Source: UBA11606 sp964504305 | GTDB lineage: Bacteria; Actinomycetota; Acidimicrobiia; Acidimicrobiales; Aldehydirespiratoraceae | Assembly (NCBI GenBank): GCA_964504305.1 | Contig: CAZDEB010000006.1 | Span: 1 to 64,000 of the forward strand | Direction of reading: 5' to 3' | DNA length: 64,000 bases | In this document: one piece after another, positions 32,967 to 41,062 of the stretch | How positions within the stretch are numbered: position 1 is the first letter of the stretch | Layout: the number at the start of each line of letters is the position of its first letter | Notes under the pieces: generated by a model | Told to the model about the DNA's origin: nothing | The model's database searches: none | Seen by the model: the letters and a program-made list of their open reading frames with translations, nothing else | Translations under genes and position numbers: made by a program

Positions 32967-33997
32967 GTGCCGACTCGGTGGCGATTCTTGGTGTGCCGAT
33001 CCACGTTGTCGACTTTGACGGAGCGCTCGATCGAGTCGACGACTTGGTCGCGGCCGGTCGCATAACCGGTAACGCCGCACAGGTCGTAACGGTCAACACC
33101 GATTTCTTGGTGAGCGGGGCCGGAGATCCGTCAGTTCACTCGATTCTGCAAAACGCCGACCTTGCGTTCGCCGACGGGATGCCGGTCGTGTGGGCGTCAA
33201 AGATTCTTGGCGAGCCGCTGCCGACGAGAGTTGCGGGGGCCGACTTTGTACCTGCGTTGGCGGCGCGATCGGCCGACCGCGGCTACCGAATCATGTTTTT
33301 CGGTGGTGCGGCCGATACCGCCGCTCAGGCCGCCAAGTTGCTCAGCGAACGTCACGACGGGCTCGTGATCTCGTCGGCAACCGGGCCGGTCGGCGAAGAT
33401 GGTTTGGCATCTGACGAGCTGATTCATCAAATTTCGGACTTTGCACCCGACATCGTTTGTGTGGGACTTGGTCATCCGAAACAAGAACATTTCATCCGGC
33501 GTCACTGCGTCGCGCTCGGTGTTCCGGTTTCGATCGGCGTCGGAGCAACGTTCGAGTTCGTTTGCGGCGGGGTCGATCGGGCGCCTGCTTGGATGCAGCG
33601 CTTCGGACTCGAGTGGTTTCATCGAATGGTGCGAGATCCTCGCCGGTTGGTGCGCCGCTACGGTAAGGACGCCCTCGTGTTCTTCCCGCGACTCATGCGC
33701 CAAAAGCTGATTACCGCCGCGCCCCGACCGCGGCTGCATCCTGCACTCGACCTGCCGGCCAACGCCCGTCTGATCGACCTCACATCGGTACGCAAGCTCT
33801 CGTCACCCGACGTGGTTGCCTTGAGCAGCGTCGCCACGCGGTGCCGTGCGGTTGGTAGACATCCATCCATAGCTGGAGCCAACCAGAAGGTGCGGCGCCA
33901 ACTCGATCAGCTTCAACTCAGTTCGCTATTCATCAACGAGGCGGTCCCGGCCGCCGAAGCATCCGAATCCCCCAAACCGAAAGCCAGCGCGCTATGA
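32963..33997 (+). CDS. WecG/TagA/CpsF glycosyltransferase with C-terminal STAS-like domain
   Basis: 344 residues. Residues 5-245 are the WecG/TagA fold, which transfers a sugar such as N-acetylmannosamine to a lipid-linked acceptor: TVNTDFLV, FADGMPVVWASKILG (catalytic Asp), GLGHPKQEHFI, and the C-terminal membrane-contact part MVRDPRRLVRRYG. Residues about 267-325 (RLIDLTSVRKLSSPDVVALSS) look like a STAS domain with the Ser pair at the usual phosphosite loop, which is not usual in this family. Overlaps both neighbours by ATGA. Confidence 0.82.
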   Translation: MSADSVAILGVPIHVVDFDGALDRVDDLVAAGRITGNAAQVVTVNTDFLVSGAGDPSVHSILQNADLAFADGMPVVWASKILGEPLPTRVAGADFVPALAARSADRGYRIMFFGGAADTAAQAAKLLSERHDGLVISSATGPVGEDGLASDELIHQISDFAPDIVCVGLGHPKQEHFIRRHCVALGVPVSIGVGATFEFVCGGVDRAPAWMQRFGLEWFHRMVRDPRRLVRRYGKDALVFFPRLMRQKLITAAPRPRLHPALDLPANARLIDLTSVRKLSSPDVVALSSVATRCRAVGRHPSIAGANQKVRRQLDQLQLSSLFINEAVPAAEASESPKPKASAL

Positions 33998-34956
33998 CCC
34001 TCACGCTTCTTCTGCGCATCATCGATAACTTCTTCCGTCACCCGATTCGGTACCTCGTGCCGATCGTCTTGTTGGGTGCCATCGGTCTTTCGACCGGGTC
34101 GGCCGAGAAGTCCTACGCCTCCACTGGCAGTGTGTTCGTCGAAGAGAACACATTCCTTGCGACGTTGACTGGTGTCCGCGACCAGAACTTCAGCTACCAA
34201 GGTGCCAACCAGGTCGCAATCGATCAGCTCCGCGGCCTTCTCTCCACGGTCTCGTTTACCAGCGCAGTGCTCGACCGAGCCAGCGGCGAAACCAGCGGAT
34301 CGCCCTACCCTGCGACAGTTCTTGACGAGACCCGCTCTGCTATCGGCTTGAACGCCGATAGAGGCAGCTTCATGGTCATAACGGCCACAACATCAAGCCC
34401 GGGGAGCGCCCAAGCTCTGGCGAGCGCCGTGCTCGAAGAGTACGTGCAGTGGCAAATCGGTTCCGACGTCGAGCAGAGCAATGTGGCCGAGGAGTTCTTC
34501 GGCGCACTCGCGGCGTCCTACAAGATCGAACTGGATCAGGCCGAAGCAGTACGGGCCGCGTTCCTGCTCGAGAACCCCGACCCGGCAACCGGCGAACGCA
34601 ACACCAACGAAACTTTGCGTTTGACCGAACTCGACAGTGCCGTCGAGGATGCCCGGCTTCAGTACACCGATGCCCTTTCCAAACAGCGCGAGGCCCTGTT
34701 GGCCACGACTCAGACCGAAACCGATATCCGCCAGGGTTTCCTCGTTGTCGATAATCCTTCTTTGCCTTCGTCGCCGGTTTCGGGACTCCAGGACACGATC
34801 GTGCGGGTCCTGCTGTTCTCGATGATCGGGATTGCGGCCACTGCGGGTGTCTTGCTCACGACCACTCTGATCGACACCACTATCCGATTCCCGATCGAAG
34901 CGCGTGAGCGCTTGGGTGTCGAAGTGCTTGCGGTTGTACCCAGGGTCACCCGTTAG
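33994..34956 (+). CDS. Wzz-like polysaccharide chain-length/co-polymerase protein
   Basis: 320 residues with two membrane helices, one near the N-terminus (YLVPIVLLGAIGLSTG) and one near the C-terminus (VLLFSMIGIAATAGVLLTTTL), enclosing a long external helical region (YKIELDQAEAVRAAFLL, LTELDSAVEDARLQYTDALSKQ). PSLPSSPVS before the second helix is the proline-rich motif of Wzz/PCP proteins. It controls polymer length together with the Wzy-like protein at 37370. Coupled to WecG by ATGA. Confidence 0.8.
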   Translation: MTLTLLLRIIDNFFRHPIRYLVPIVLLGAIGLSTGSAEKSYASTGSVFVEENTFLATLTGVRDQNFSYQGANQVAIDQLRGLLSTVSFTSAVLDRASGETSGSPYPATVLDETRSAIGLNADRGSFMVITATTSSPGSAQALASAVLEEYVQWQIGSDVEQSNVAEEFFGALAASYKIELDQAEAVRAAFLLENPDPATGERNTNETLRLTELDSAVEDARLQYTDALSKQREALLATTQTETDIRQGFLVVDNPSLPSSPVSGLQDTIVRVLLFSMIGIAATAGVLLTTTLIDTTIRFPIEARERLGVEVLAVVPRVTR

Positions 34957-34962
34957 GCGTCA

Positions 34963-36477
34963 ATGTCGATGACGACAGATCGCGACGGTGGAGGCGGATC
35001 GACGATCGCCAAAAACGTCGGTTCGCTGCTTGCGTCTCAGGCCGCCGTCTGGGCGTTTGGTGCTGTTTCGGTCATCATTGTTCCGCGCCATCTCGGTGCT
35101 GAGCGCGTCGGCCAGCTCAACTTGGCTTCGGCAATTTGGGGCATTGGCGGCGTCGTCGTTGGCTTCGGGTCGGGTCAGTTACTGACCCGCGAGATGGCTC
35201 GTGATTCCGAGTTGGGTAGCCGCCTGCTCGGTCGGATCTTGCCGATTCAGTTGGTGTTGGCCGCTCTGGTATCGGTGGTCGTGGCCGGTTACGCGTTGTT
35301 GGTTGGCACCGACACGACCGGGGCCGCGCTGCTCGCCGTCGTCGGCGTGATGGTTTTGTCCACCGAGATCGGAGCCTCCCTCGTATCAGCGCTCTACGGC
35401 CGCGAACGGATGGCCGGTCCGTCAGCTATGGCCGTGGTGGCCCGGGCCCTTGGTTCGCTGCTCACCATCGGGGCGGTTGTTGCCGACGGCGGTGTGGTTC
35501 TCGTGGCCGCGGCCGGGGCGGTGGCGGCCATTGTCCATCTGAGTTCGTTGGGGTTTCTGACCAACCGCGAATCCTCGGTGCACCTGACGTTTCCTCGCGA
35601 TGGCCACCGCGGTGTGGTGGCTGCCGCGTTTCCGTTCTTGCTCCAAGCCGGGGCGCTGGTCGTTTATCACAACATCGACGTGATCACGATCGCCGCGCTT
35701 GTCGATGATGCCGCGGTGGGCTGGTATGGAGCGGCCGATCGTTTGTTCGGCACGATGTTGTTCATTCCTGTAGCAGTGTCGACGGCCTTGTACCCGGCAA
35801 TGTCGCGACGCTGGGTCGACGACCCCGACGGCGTGGTCGAGTTGGTGCGTTCGGCCGTAGTTCTCCTTGTGATGGTTGTGATCCCGATCTCGGCCGGCGT
35901 GATGGTTCTCGGAGATCGTTTTGCCGTCCTCTTGTTCGGCGATGGTTTTGCCAAGTCGGGCGATGTGTTGCAGGTGTACGGCGTGGTTTTGTTGCCGGTC
36001 GCGATGACCATCGTTTTGGGCGGATACTCGATGGTGATCGGCCGCCAGAGGTTGTGGACCACGGTGTTGTTGGTGTCGGCCGCGGTGACCGTTCCCCTCG
36101 ATCTGGTGTTGGTCCCTTGGGCCCGCGACACGCTGGACAACGCCGCGGTGGCGGGCGCGATTGGCTACGTATTCACCGAAATCGGTGCGGTGGTTGTTGG
36201 CGCTACCATCCTGATTCCCCATCTTTTTGATCGTTCGATGGTCGTCCGCCTTCTCAAAGCGGCTGGTGCGGCGGCGGGTATGGGAGTTGTCACTTACGCC
36301 TTGCGAGATCAGCTGCTCGTGATTCCGGTGTTGGCCTCGGTGGTCACGTACCCTGTTCTTATTCTGCTGTTGCGAGCCGTCGACTTCGACGAACTTGCTT
36401 CTCTCGGCGGCCCCGCTCGTCATTTGGCTCGATTTGCGCCCCGTCGTGCCGACGATCAAACCGACGGCAATTCATAA
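34963..36477 (+). CDS. Polysaccharide flippase (Wzx/MATE-like)
   Basis: 504 residues with about 12-14 membrane helices. N-terminal NVGSLLASQAAVWAFGAVSVIIVPRHLG and RVGQLNLASAIWGIGG are typical of oligosaccharide flippases, which turn lipid-linked repeat units across the membrane. Acidic YHNIDVITIAAL in the middle is also usual. It starts 6 bp after the Wzz-like gene. The C-terminus ends RRADDQTDGNS in the cytoplasm. Confidence 0.85.
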   Translation: MSMTTDRDGGGGSTIAKNVGSLLASQAAVWAFGAVSVIIVPRHLGAERVGQLNLASAIWGIGGVVVGFGSGQLLTREMARDSELGSRLLGRILPIQLVLAALVSVVVAGYALLVGTDTTGAALLAVVGVMVLSTEIGASLVSALYGRERMAGPSAMAVVARALGSLLTIGAVVADGGVVLVAAAGAVAAIVHLSSLGFLTNRESSVHLTFPRDGHRGVVAAAFPFLLQAGALVVYHNIDVITIAALVDDAAVGWYGAADRLFGTMLFIPVAVSTALYPAMSRRWVDDPDGVVELVRSAVVLLVMVVIPISAGVMVLGDRFAVLLFGDGFAKSGDVLQVYGVVLLPVAMTIVLGGYSMVIGRQRLWTTVLLVSAAVTVPLDLVLVPWARDTLDNAAVAGAIGYVFTEIGAVVVGATILIPHLFDRSMVVRLLKAAGAAAGMGVVTYALRDQLLVIPVLASVVTYPVLILLLRAVDFDELASLGGPARHLARFAPRRADDQTDGNS

Positions 36478-36518
36478 ACGAACCCCAATTTTCTCGCTTT
36501 CCCGCTAGGACCCATCTC

Positions 36519-37223
36519 ATGTCGAACAATTCGAGCAGCACATTTCGTAAAGAGAACGCCCACGATGGTGACATTCTTGTTGGCTTCGGCTCGGGGCAGT
36601 CGATTCTGGTCCCCTTCGAGGTAGCCGAGCAGATGCGCCTTCTCCAAAAGCGCCGCCGCATCGCCGATCAGGAATCGACACTAATTTCGGTTTGCGGCAC
36701 AGTTGTTGGAGAAGGGGTTTCGTCGGTTGCGCTGGGGCTCGCGGCCACCATTGCCCGTGATACCACTCACACCGTTTGTCTGGTAGATCTCGACTGGTCG
36801 CAGGGCTCAGTCGGAGAAAACGGATCGCTTCTCGACATTGTCGAAGGCGACGCCGAGGTTGGTGACGTCGCCGACCAGACCGATCTGCCTCGACTGTCGT
36901 TGGTGCACGCGGGGGCGGCCCCGCTCGCTGATCGAGCGCGGATCGCCAACTCCGAAGACATGGAAATCGCGATCCAACAAATCGCTCACGACTTCGATGT
37001 GGTGGTGCTCGATGTGCCGGCGCTTTCCTCGACCGCCCACGCGTTGACCCTTGCCACCTTGGCCCGCGAGTCGATTCTCGTTGTGCGTCAAGGCACGGTG
37101 CCGATCGAGCAGGTGCAAACAGTGATAAGCGACCTCGGCGAGGAGCAAGTCATCGGCGTTGTCCTCAACGAGATCAGTCAGCGCACGCCGACTTGGTTGG
37201 TGAACCCGATGGTGGCGAGCTAG
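36519..37223 (+). CDS. CpsD/CapB-like P-loop protein with degenerate Walker A
   Basis: 234 residues of the BY-kinase/ParA fold. The Walker A place reads GTVVGEGVSS (residues 60-69): the catalytic Lys is Val67. Walker A' is VCLVDLDWSQGSV and Walker B VVLDVPAL, both near normal. No Tyr-rich C-terminal cluster is present. With no P-loop Lys it is unlikely to hydrolyse ATP or autophosphorylate, so it may be a structural partner of the Wzz-like protein. It lies between the flippase (41-bp gap) and a tiny membrane gene. Confidence 0.8.
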   Translation: MSNNSSSTFRKENAHDGDILVGFGSGQSILVPFEVAEQMRLLQKRRRIADQESTLISVCGTVVGEGVSSVALGLAATIARDTTHTVCLVDLDWSQGSVGENGSLLDIVEGDAEVGDVADQTDLPRLSLVHAGAAPLADRARIANSEDMEIAIQQIAHDFDVVVLDVPALSSTAHALTLATLARESILVVRQGTVPIEQVQTVISDLGEEQVIGVVLNEISQRTPTWLVNPMVAS

Positions 37224-37228
37224 ACCCC

Positions 37229-37366
37229 ATGAAAGTCATGTTGTTGCTGCTGGCCGCAGGAGCGGTCATCGGCGCGCGTTCAGAAGCCAACGCCACCAGG
37301 GCGGGCTGGATCGCTCTTGCCGCGGGCCTTTCGGCCACAACCCTGTACTACCTCGGGTACGTCTGA
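37229..37366 (+). CDS. 45-aa membrane peptide in the polysaccharide locus
   Basis: A short gene from ATG 37229 to TGA 37364-37366. It has two hydrophobic stretches (VMLLLLAAGAVIGA and WIALAAGLSATTLYYLGY) joined by a polar loop ARSEANATRAG. It lies 5 bp after the CpsD-like gene and 3 bp before the Wzy-like gene, in an otherwise gapless operon, which supports expression. It may be a helper of the polymerase or the Wzz/CpsD complex; no known family is recognised. Confidence 0.6.
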   Translation: MKVMLLLLAAGAVIGARSEANATRAGWIALAAGLSATTLYYLGYV

Positions 37367-37369
37367 GCC

Positions 37370-38911
37370 ATGCTCACTCACTACCGCGTCGACTCGGCAA
37401 AATCGGCCCACCGTCGTCGACAAGTTGACGATTTCGTGATCTACGCATTTGCGGTGCTTACCGCGCTCTTTCTGGGCGCCGCGTCGCTGGCGTCGGGTCA
37501 TGTCCCGTTCCCGGCCGCCGCAGCCGTCTATGCCGTCGGTGCAGTGTTGATCTTTGCCAGACCGGTCGCCGGCGTCTACATGCTGACCTTCTTCTCGCTG
37601 GTTGGCGACCCACAAACGATGTCGTGGTACCCGTTCAACAAGAACGGGTCGAGCGCCGAATCGATCCTTTATGTAGCCGACCAGCTTGTCGCCAGCCCCT
37701 TCGACGGGTTCGTGGTTATCACCGTTTTGTCATTGGTTTGGAGAATGGTCAGGCGCCGGCAAGCCACCGCGATCCCGGCCGAGTTCTTGTGGCCGCTGGG
37801 CATTCTCTTTGTCGCCGTCGGGTTCGGCATTGTTTGGGGTTACCTGAACGGTGGCGAGTTGAGCATCGCCATCAACGCGTCCCGCAACTTGTTGCTCCTA
37901 CCAGTGCTCTACCTACTGGTTGCCGTGTTGGTACGCGAACGGCGCCACATCCGAATGCTTCTCGGACTAGCGGTTGCCGCTATGACCATCGAGGCGATCT
38001 TCACCCTCTTCGAGATCTACTACGGGATGAGTCCGGCCAGCCGCTCCGATCTCTTCGCCAGCGGGCAGAGCGCTACGACCCATTCGGCGTCGGCGCAGGC
38101 CAATACCGTTCTGCTCATGCTCGTGAGCGTGTGGCTCGTTCGACGGGCCAGTCTCGGCGCGAGGCTTATCATGCCGTTCGCGGCGATCCCGGTCGTGTGG
38201 GCTTACATTCTCGCCGAACGGCGATCAGCGGTGGGATCGCTGCTCATCGCTCTTGGGCTGGTGGCGGTTGTGCTGTTTGGCACCGACAGCAAGCGATTCT
38301 GGCGGATCGTGCCGCTCACCGGGATGGTCTTTGCCCTCTACGTTGGTGCGTTTTGGGGATCGGACTCGGCGTTGGCGTTCCCGGCTCGCGCTGTTGAGAG
38401 CCAAATATCGCCGGACAACGCGTCGGCATCCGACACATCCTCTGACGTTTACCGAGTGATAGAGAACATAAACCTTCACCAAACAATCAAGGACGACCCA
38501 ATCTTGGGCACCGGGTTCGGGCGTCGGTACCGGGTCATCATCGACCAGCCCGATATCAGCGGCAATTTTCCGCTGTGGAACTACATCCCTCACAACTCAA
38601 TCCTGTTCGTGTGGCTCAAGGCTGGTGTCGTGGGGATCACTTCGTTGCTGGTTCTGGCCTTTGTGGCCGTGAGGCGGTCGGTTCAGGTCGCGATTTGGGC
38701 CACCCGACCCAACGATGTAGTCGCTGCCGCTGTTGCCGGCGGCAGCATTGTTAGCTTTTTGGTGTTCACCTACTTCGACATCAGCTGGGAAAATCAAGGC
38801 GTGATGTTGCTGGCCGCGTCTCTCGGGATAATCACCGCGCTCGGCAGAATAGCTACCGACGAAGCGGCCGAGGCCGGCGATGGCGAGCTATCGGTTGGCG
38901 CGGTCGCGTAA
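37370..38911 (+). CDS. O-antigen ligase/polymerase-like membrane protein (Wzy type)
   Basis: 513 residues with about 11-12 membrane helices and a large periplasmic-side loop (about residues 345-410) containing TGFGRRYRVIIDQPDISG and YIPHNSILFVWLKAG. The pattern G-T-G-x-G and H-N-S in that loop is the hallmark of the Wzy_C/ligase family, which joins repeat units at the membrane surface. It ends the export locus and overlaps the convergent K+ channel gene by 24 bp. Confidence 0.82.
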   Translation: MLTHYRVDSAKSAHRRRQVDDFVIYAFAVLTALFLGAASLASGHVPFPAAAAVYAVGAVLIFARPVAGVYMLTFFSLVGDPQTMSWYPFNKNGSSAESILYVADQLVASPFDGFVVITVLSLVWRMVRRRQATAIPAEFLWPLGILFVAVGFGIVWGYLNGGELSIAINASRNLLLLPVLYLLVAVLVRERRHIRMLLGLAVAAMTIEAIFTLFEIYYGMSPASRSDLFASGQSATTHSASAQANTVLLMLVSVWLVRRASLGARLIMPFAAIPVVWAYILAERRSAVGSLLIALGLVAVVLFGTDSKRFWRIVPLTGMVFALYVGAFWGSDSALAFPARAVESQISPDNASASDTSSDVYRVIENINLHQTIKDDPILGTGFGRRYRVIIDQPDISGNFPLWNYIPHNSILFVWLKAGVVGITSLLVLAFVAVRRSVQVAIWATRPNDVVAAAVAGGSIVSFLVFTYFDISWENQGVMLLAASLGIITALGRIATDEAAEAGDGELSVGAVA

Positions 38912-39910
38912 CGCGGCGATGTCGCGGTCCGATCCGAGCACGATCAAAACCGAACCGACCTCGATCTCGAGATCGGGTGGTGGGGTGGCAATGAACGTCT
39001 GATCGGCCCGACGCACGGCGAGAACCAGCGGATGGTTGTCGTCGCCGACGAGGTCAGAGATCGAAGGGCTAGCAGCGCGCGTCGCGTCGCTCACTTCGAT
39101 TTCGTCGACTCGAACGCCATGATTCTCGTCGTGAAGCACCTCGTCGAGGAACTCGGCCAGGCTCGGATGCATGGCCAGGGCGCCCATTCGGGACCCGCCA
39201 ATTTCGTGGGGGTTCACGACCCGATCGGCCCCGGCTTGGAAGAACTTGGGCTCGCTCGATTGGTTGTTGGTGCGGGCCACGATGAACAGATCGGCATTGA
39301 GGGCGCGCGCCGACAAGGTGACGTACACGTTGTCGGCATCGGAGTCGAGGGCGGCCACCAGTGTGGCGGCTCGGTCGATCCCGGCCCGGCGCAGGATTGC
39401 GTCGTCGGTAGCTTCGCCCACCACGGTGGGATACTTACTGCCGGGCTGAGGGACTCGGTCAACGACCACAACTTCGGCGCCGTGGCGCGAGACGTAGTGT
39501 CCGATTGCTTGGCCGACGCGACCTGCTCCCGCGATGATGAGATGGCCTGACATTTTGTCGATCATGCGTTGTGCCTTTCGAACACGGAGTCCGTCGTTGA
39601 GCGAACCTTCGACCAAAGCGTCGACCATTACGCCGAGGGTGTACAGCGCTCCGCTGACGCCGAAGAACACTAGGCCCAACGTGAAGATTCGGTAGTTTCG
39701 GCTGATTTGATCGTCGGTACCGACCTCTTCAAAACCGACAGTGGTGACGGTTATGGCGGTCTGATAAACGGCATCAAATGGTCCGAGTCCCAAGAGTCGG
39801 TAGCCGACGACACCGACGGCCATGACAACCCCGAGGATCGCTAGTCCGACTCGGACCCGATGCCATGGATCGGCCATCTGGGGGATGTCGGGTCGGCGGC
39901 GCAGTTTCAT
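38888..39910 (-). CDS. Two-TM potassium channel with TrkA-N (RCK) and TrkA-C domains
   Basis: 340 residues. Two membrane helices flank a pore loop whose filter reads TVTTVGFEEVG (the usual is TVGFGD/TVGYGD). The RCK domain starts LIIAGAGRVGQAIGHYV, a GxGxxG nucleotide-binding loop, with VGEATDDAILRRAGI. A TrkA-C domain follows (about 255-340: VDEIEVSDATRAASP to VGSVLIVLGSDRDI). It probably gates K+ flow by ligand binding. It is the last gene of a four-gene minus-strand operon (MFS, SnoaL-like, TauE, channel). Confidence 0.88.
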   Translation of the reverse strand: MKLRRRPDIPQMADPWHRVRVGLAILGVVMAVGVVGYRLLGLGPFDAVYQTAITVTTVGFEEVGTDDQISRNYRIFTLGLVFFGVSGALYTLGVMVDALVEGSLNDGLRVRKAQRMIDKMSGHLIIAGAGRVGQAIGHYVSRHGAEVVVVDRVPQPGSKYPTVVGEATDDAILRRAGIDRAATLVAALDSDADNVYVTLSARALNADLFIVARTNNQSSEPKFFQAGADRVVNPHEIGGSRMGALAMHPSLAEFLDEVLHDENHGVRVDEIEVSDATRAASPSISDLVGDDNHPLVLAVRRADQTFIATPPPDLEIEVGSVLIVLGSDRDIAALRDRANR

Positions 39911-39947
39911 CTGCCCAGTTTCTAGCCCGAACTAGCCGCGCTGGGGC

Positions 39948-40688
39948 TCAACCCAAGGCACGAACCGTAAGCGAGACGGCGGCCCCACCGAGCAATACGA
40001 GGATCACTCGGCTGAAAGTGGCATGGTCGAGACGGGCTCGCACTTTGATTCCTACTGGTAGCGCGGCGGCACTGGCCACCGTGCCCAGCACACCGGCCAG
40101 GAGGCGGTCGTGGGTGAACGCCCCCGCCCCGGCCAGTACGACGAGTTGGGTGGCCGCCCCGATGAGGAACACAGTTGTGACCGCGAACACGAATCCGTCT
40201 TTGCTGAGGCGCTGTTGCCTGAACCAGATCGCCACCACCGGACCAGAGATACCGACCACTCCCTGCAAAACCCCGGCGATCGAGCCAACCGGTCCCGACC
40301 AGCGGCGCTGGCGGGTAGCCGAAAGCTGTGACGGTGATGGCCTGGTCGCCTCGAAAAGGTAGAGCACGATCACCAGAATCAGGACCAGCAGCAATGGGGT
40401 TTCGGGGATCTTGACCAATAGAAGCGTTCCTGCCACCGCCCCGCCGATCGTGGCGACACCAAAGGGGCCCAACGCGGTCGGCTCGTTGCGTTCGTGGCGC
40501 GTGCCGATGTTGAGCGCAATGTTGGTGAGGGTGTTGGGGATGGCAACGACAGCCACGGCTGTTTCGAGATCGATGGCAAGGGTGAGCACCGGGATCGCGA
40601 TCAGCGGAAACCCCATGCCCGTCACGCTCTTTACGAACGACCCGCACAAACACGCGGCGACGATCAGAACAAGTTCGGCTTCAGTCAT
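39948..40688 (-). CDS. TauE/SafE family sulfite/anion exporter
   Basis: 246 residues with about seven or eight membrane helices. The first half has LIVAACLCGSFVKSVTGMGFPLIAIPVL and the second QGVVGISGPVVAIWF, the repeated G-x-x-G family signature. Members export sulfite, sulfoacetate or similar anions; the substrate here is unknown. The ATG at 40688 overlaps the end of the SnoaL-like gene by 8 bp. Confidence 0.87.
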   Translation of the reverse strand: MTEAELVLIVAACLCGSFVKSVTGMGFPLIAIPVLTLAIDLETAVAVVAIPNTLTNIALNIGTRHERNEPTALGPFGVATIGGAVAGTLLLVKIPETPLLLVLILVIVLYLFEATRPSPSQLSATRQRRWSGPVGSIAGVLQGVVGISGPVVAIWFRQQRLSKDGFVFAVTTVFLIGAATQLVVLAGAGAFTHDRLLAGVLGTVASAAALPVGIKVRARLDHATFSRVILVLLGGAAVSLTVRALG

Positions 40689-41055
40689 CCCACACGAAAT
40701 CGGTTTGACGCATCGTCCACGACTCGGCCAGTCGCCCGTGGGCGATGCGATATTCGCCGATCCACGCAATGGAGATCGGCTCGCCGGAAGCAAGGTTTAT
40801 GCCATGGAGGGTGAACCGAGCGTGGATACGGTCGTCGACCTCGTCCAGGTGCGAAAAGCTCAGCGATGTTCCCTCGATGTGGGTGCTGATACGAGCGATA
40901 TGGCGCGAATACTCGGCCGTGGACAAAGTCGTGGTGCCACCGGGGGAGTGCCGCACGTAGGGGTCGGCGACCAGGTCTGCGATGTCGTCGGTGGTACCGC
41001 CGAGCCAGAGCGTGGTCCAGAGACGAACAATGAGGTTTTGAGGATCGTGGGTCAT
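40681..41055 (-). CDS. SnoaL-like/NTF2-fold protein
   Basis: 124 residues from ATG 41055 (MTHDPQNLIVRLW). The pattern is an N-terminal helix, ADLVADPYVRHSPGGTTTLS, then beta strands ending GEYRIAHGRLAESWTMRQ, which fits the SnoaL/NTF2 cone fold. Such proteins are small isomerases, hydrolases or ligand binders. The His in VRHSP is in the usual pocket position. It lies between an MFS transporter and the TauE gene in one operon. Confidence 0.75.
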   Translation of the reverse strand: MTHDPQNLIVRLWTTLWLGGTTDDIADLVADPYVRHSPGGTTTLSTAEYSRHIARISTHIEGTSLSFSHLDEVDDRIHARFTLHGINLASGEPISIAWIGEYRIAHGRLAESWTMRQTDFVWDD

Positions 41056-41062
41056 GAGGTGC

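Noticed and set aside
35422..36459. 345-residue minus-strand frame opposite the flippase
   Set aside because: His/Arg/Asn-rich composition typical of the antisense of a membrane protein.
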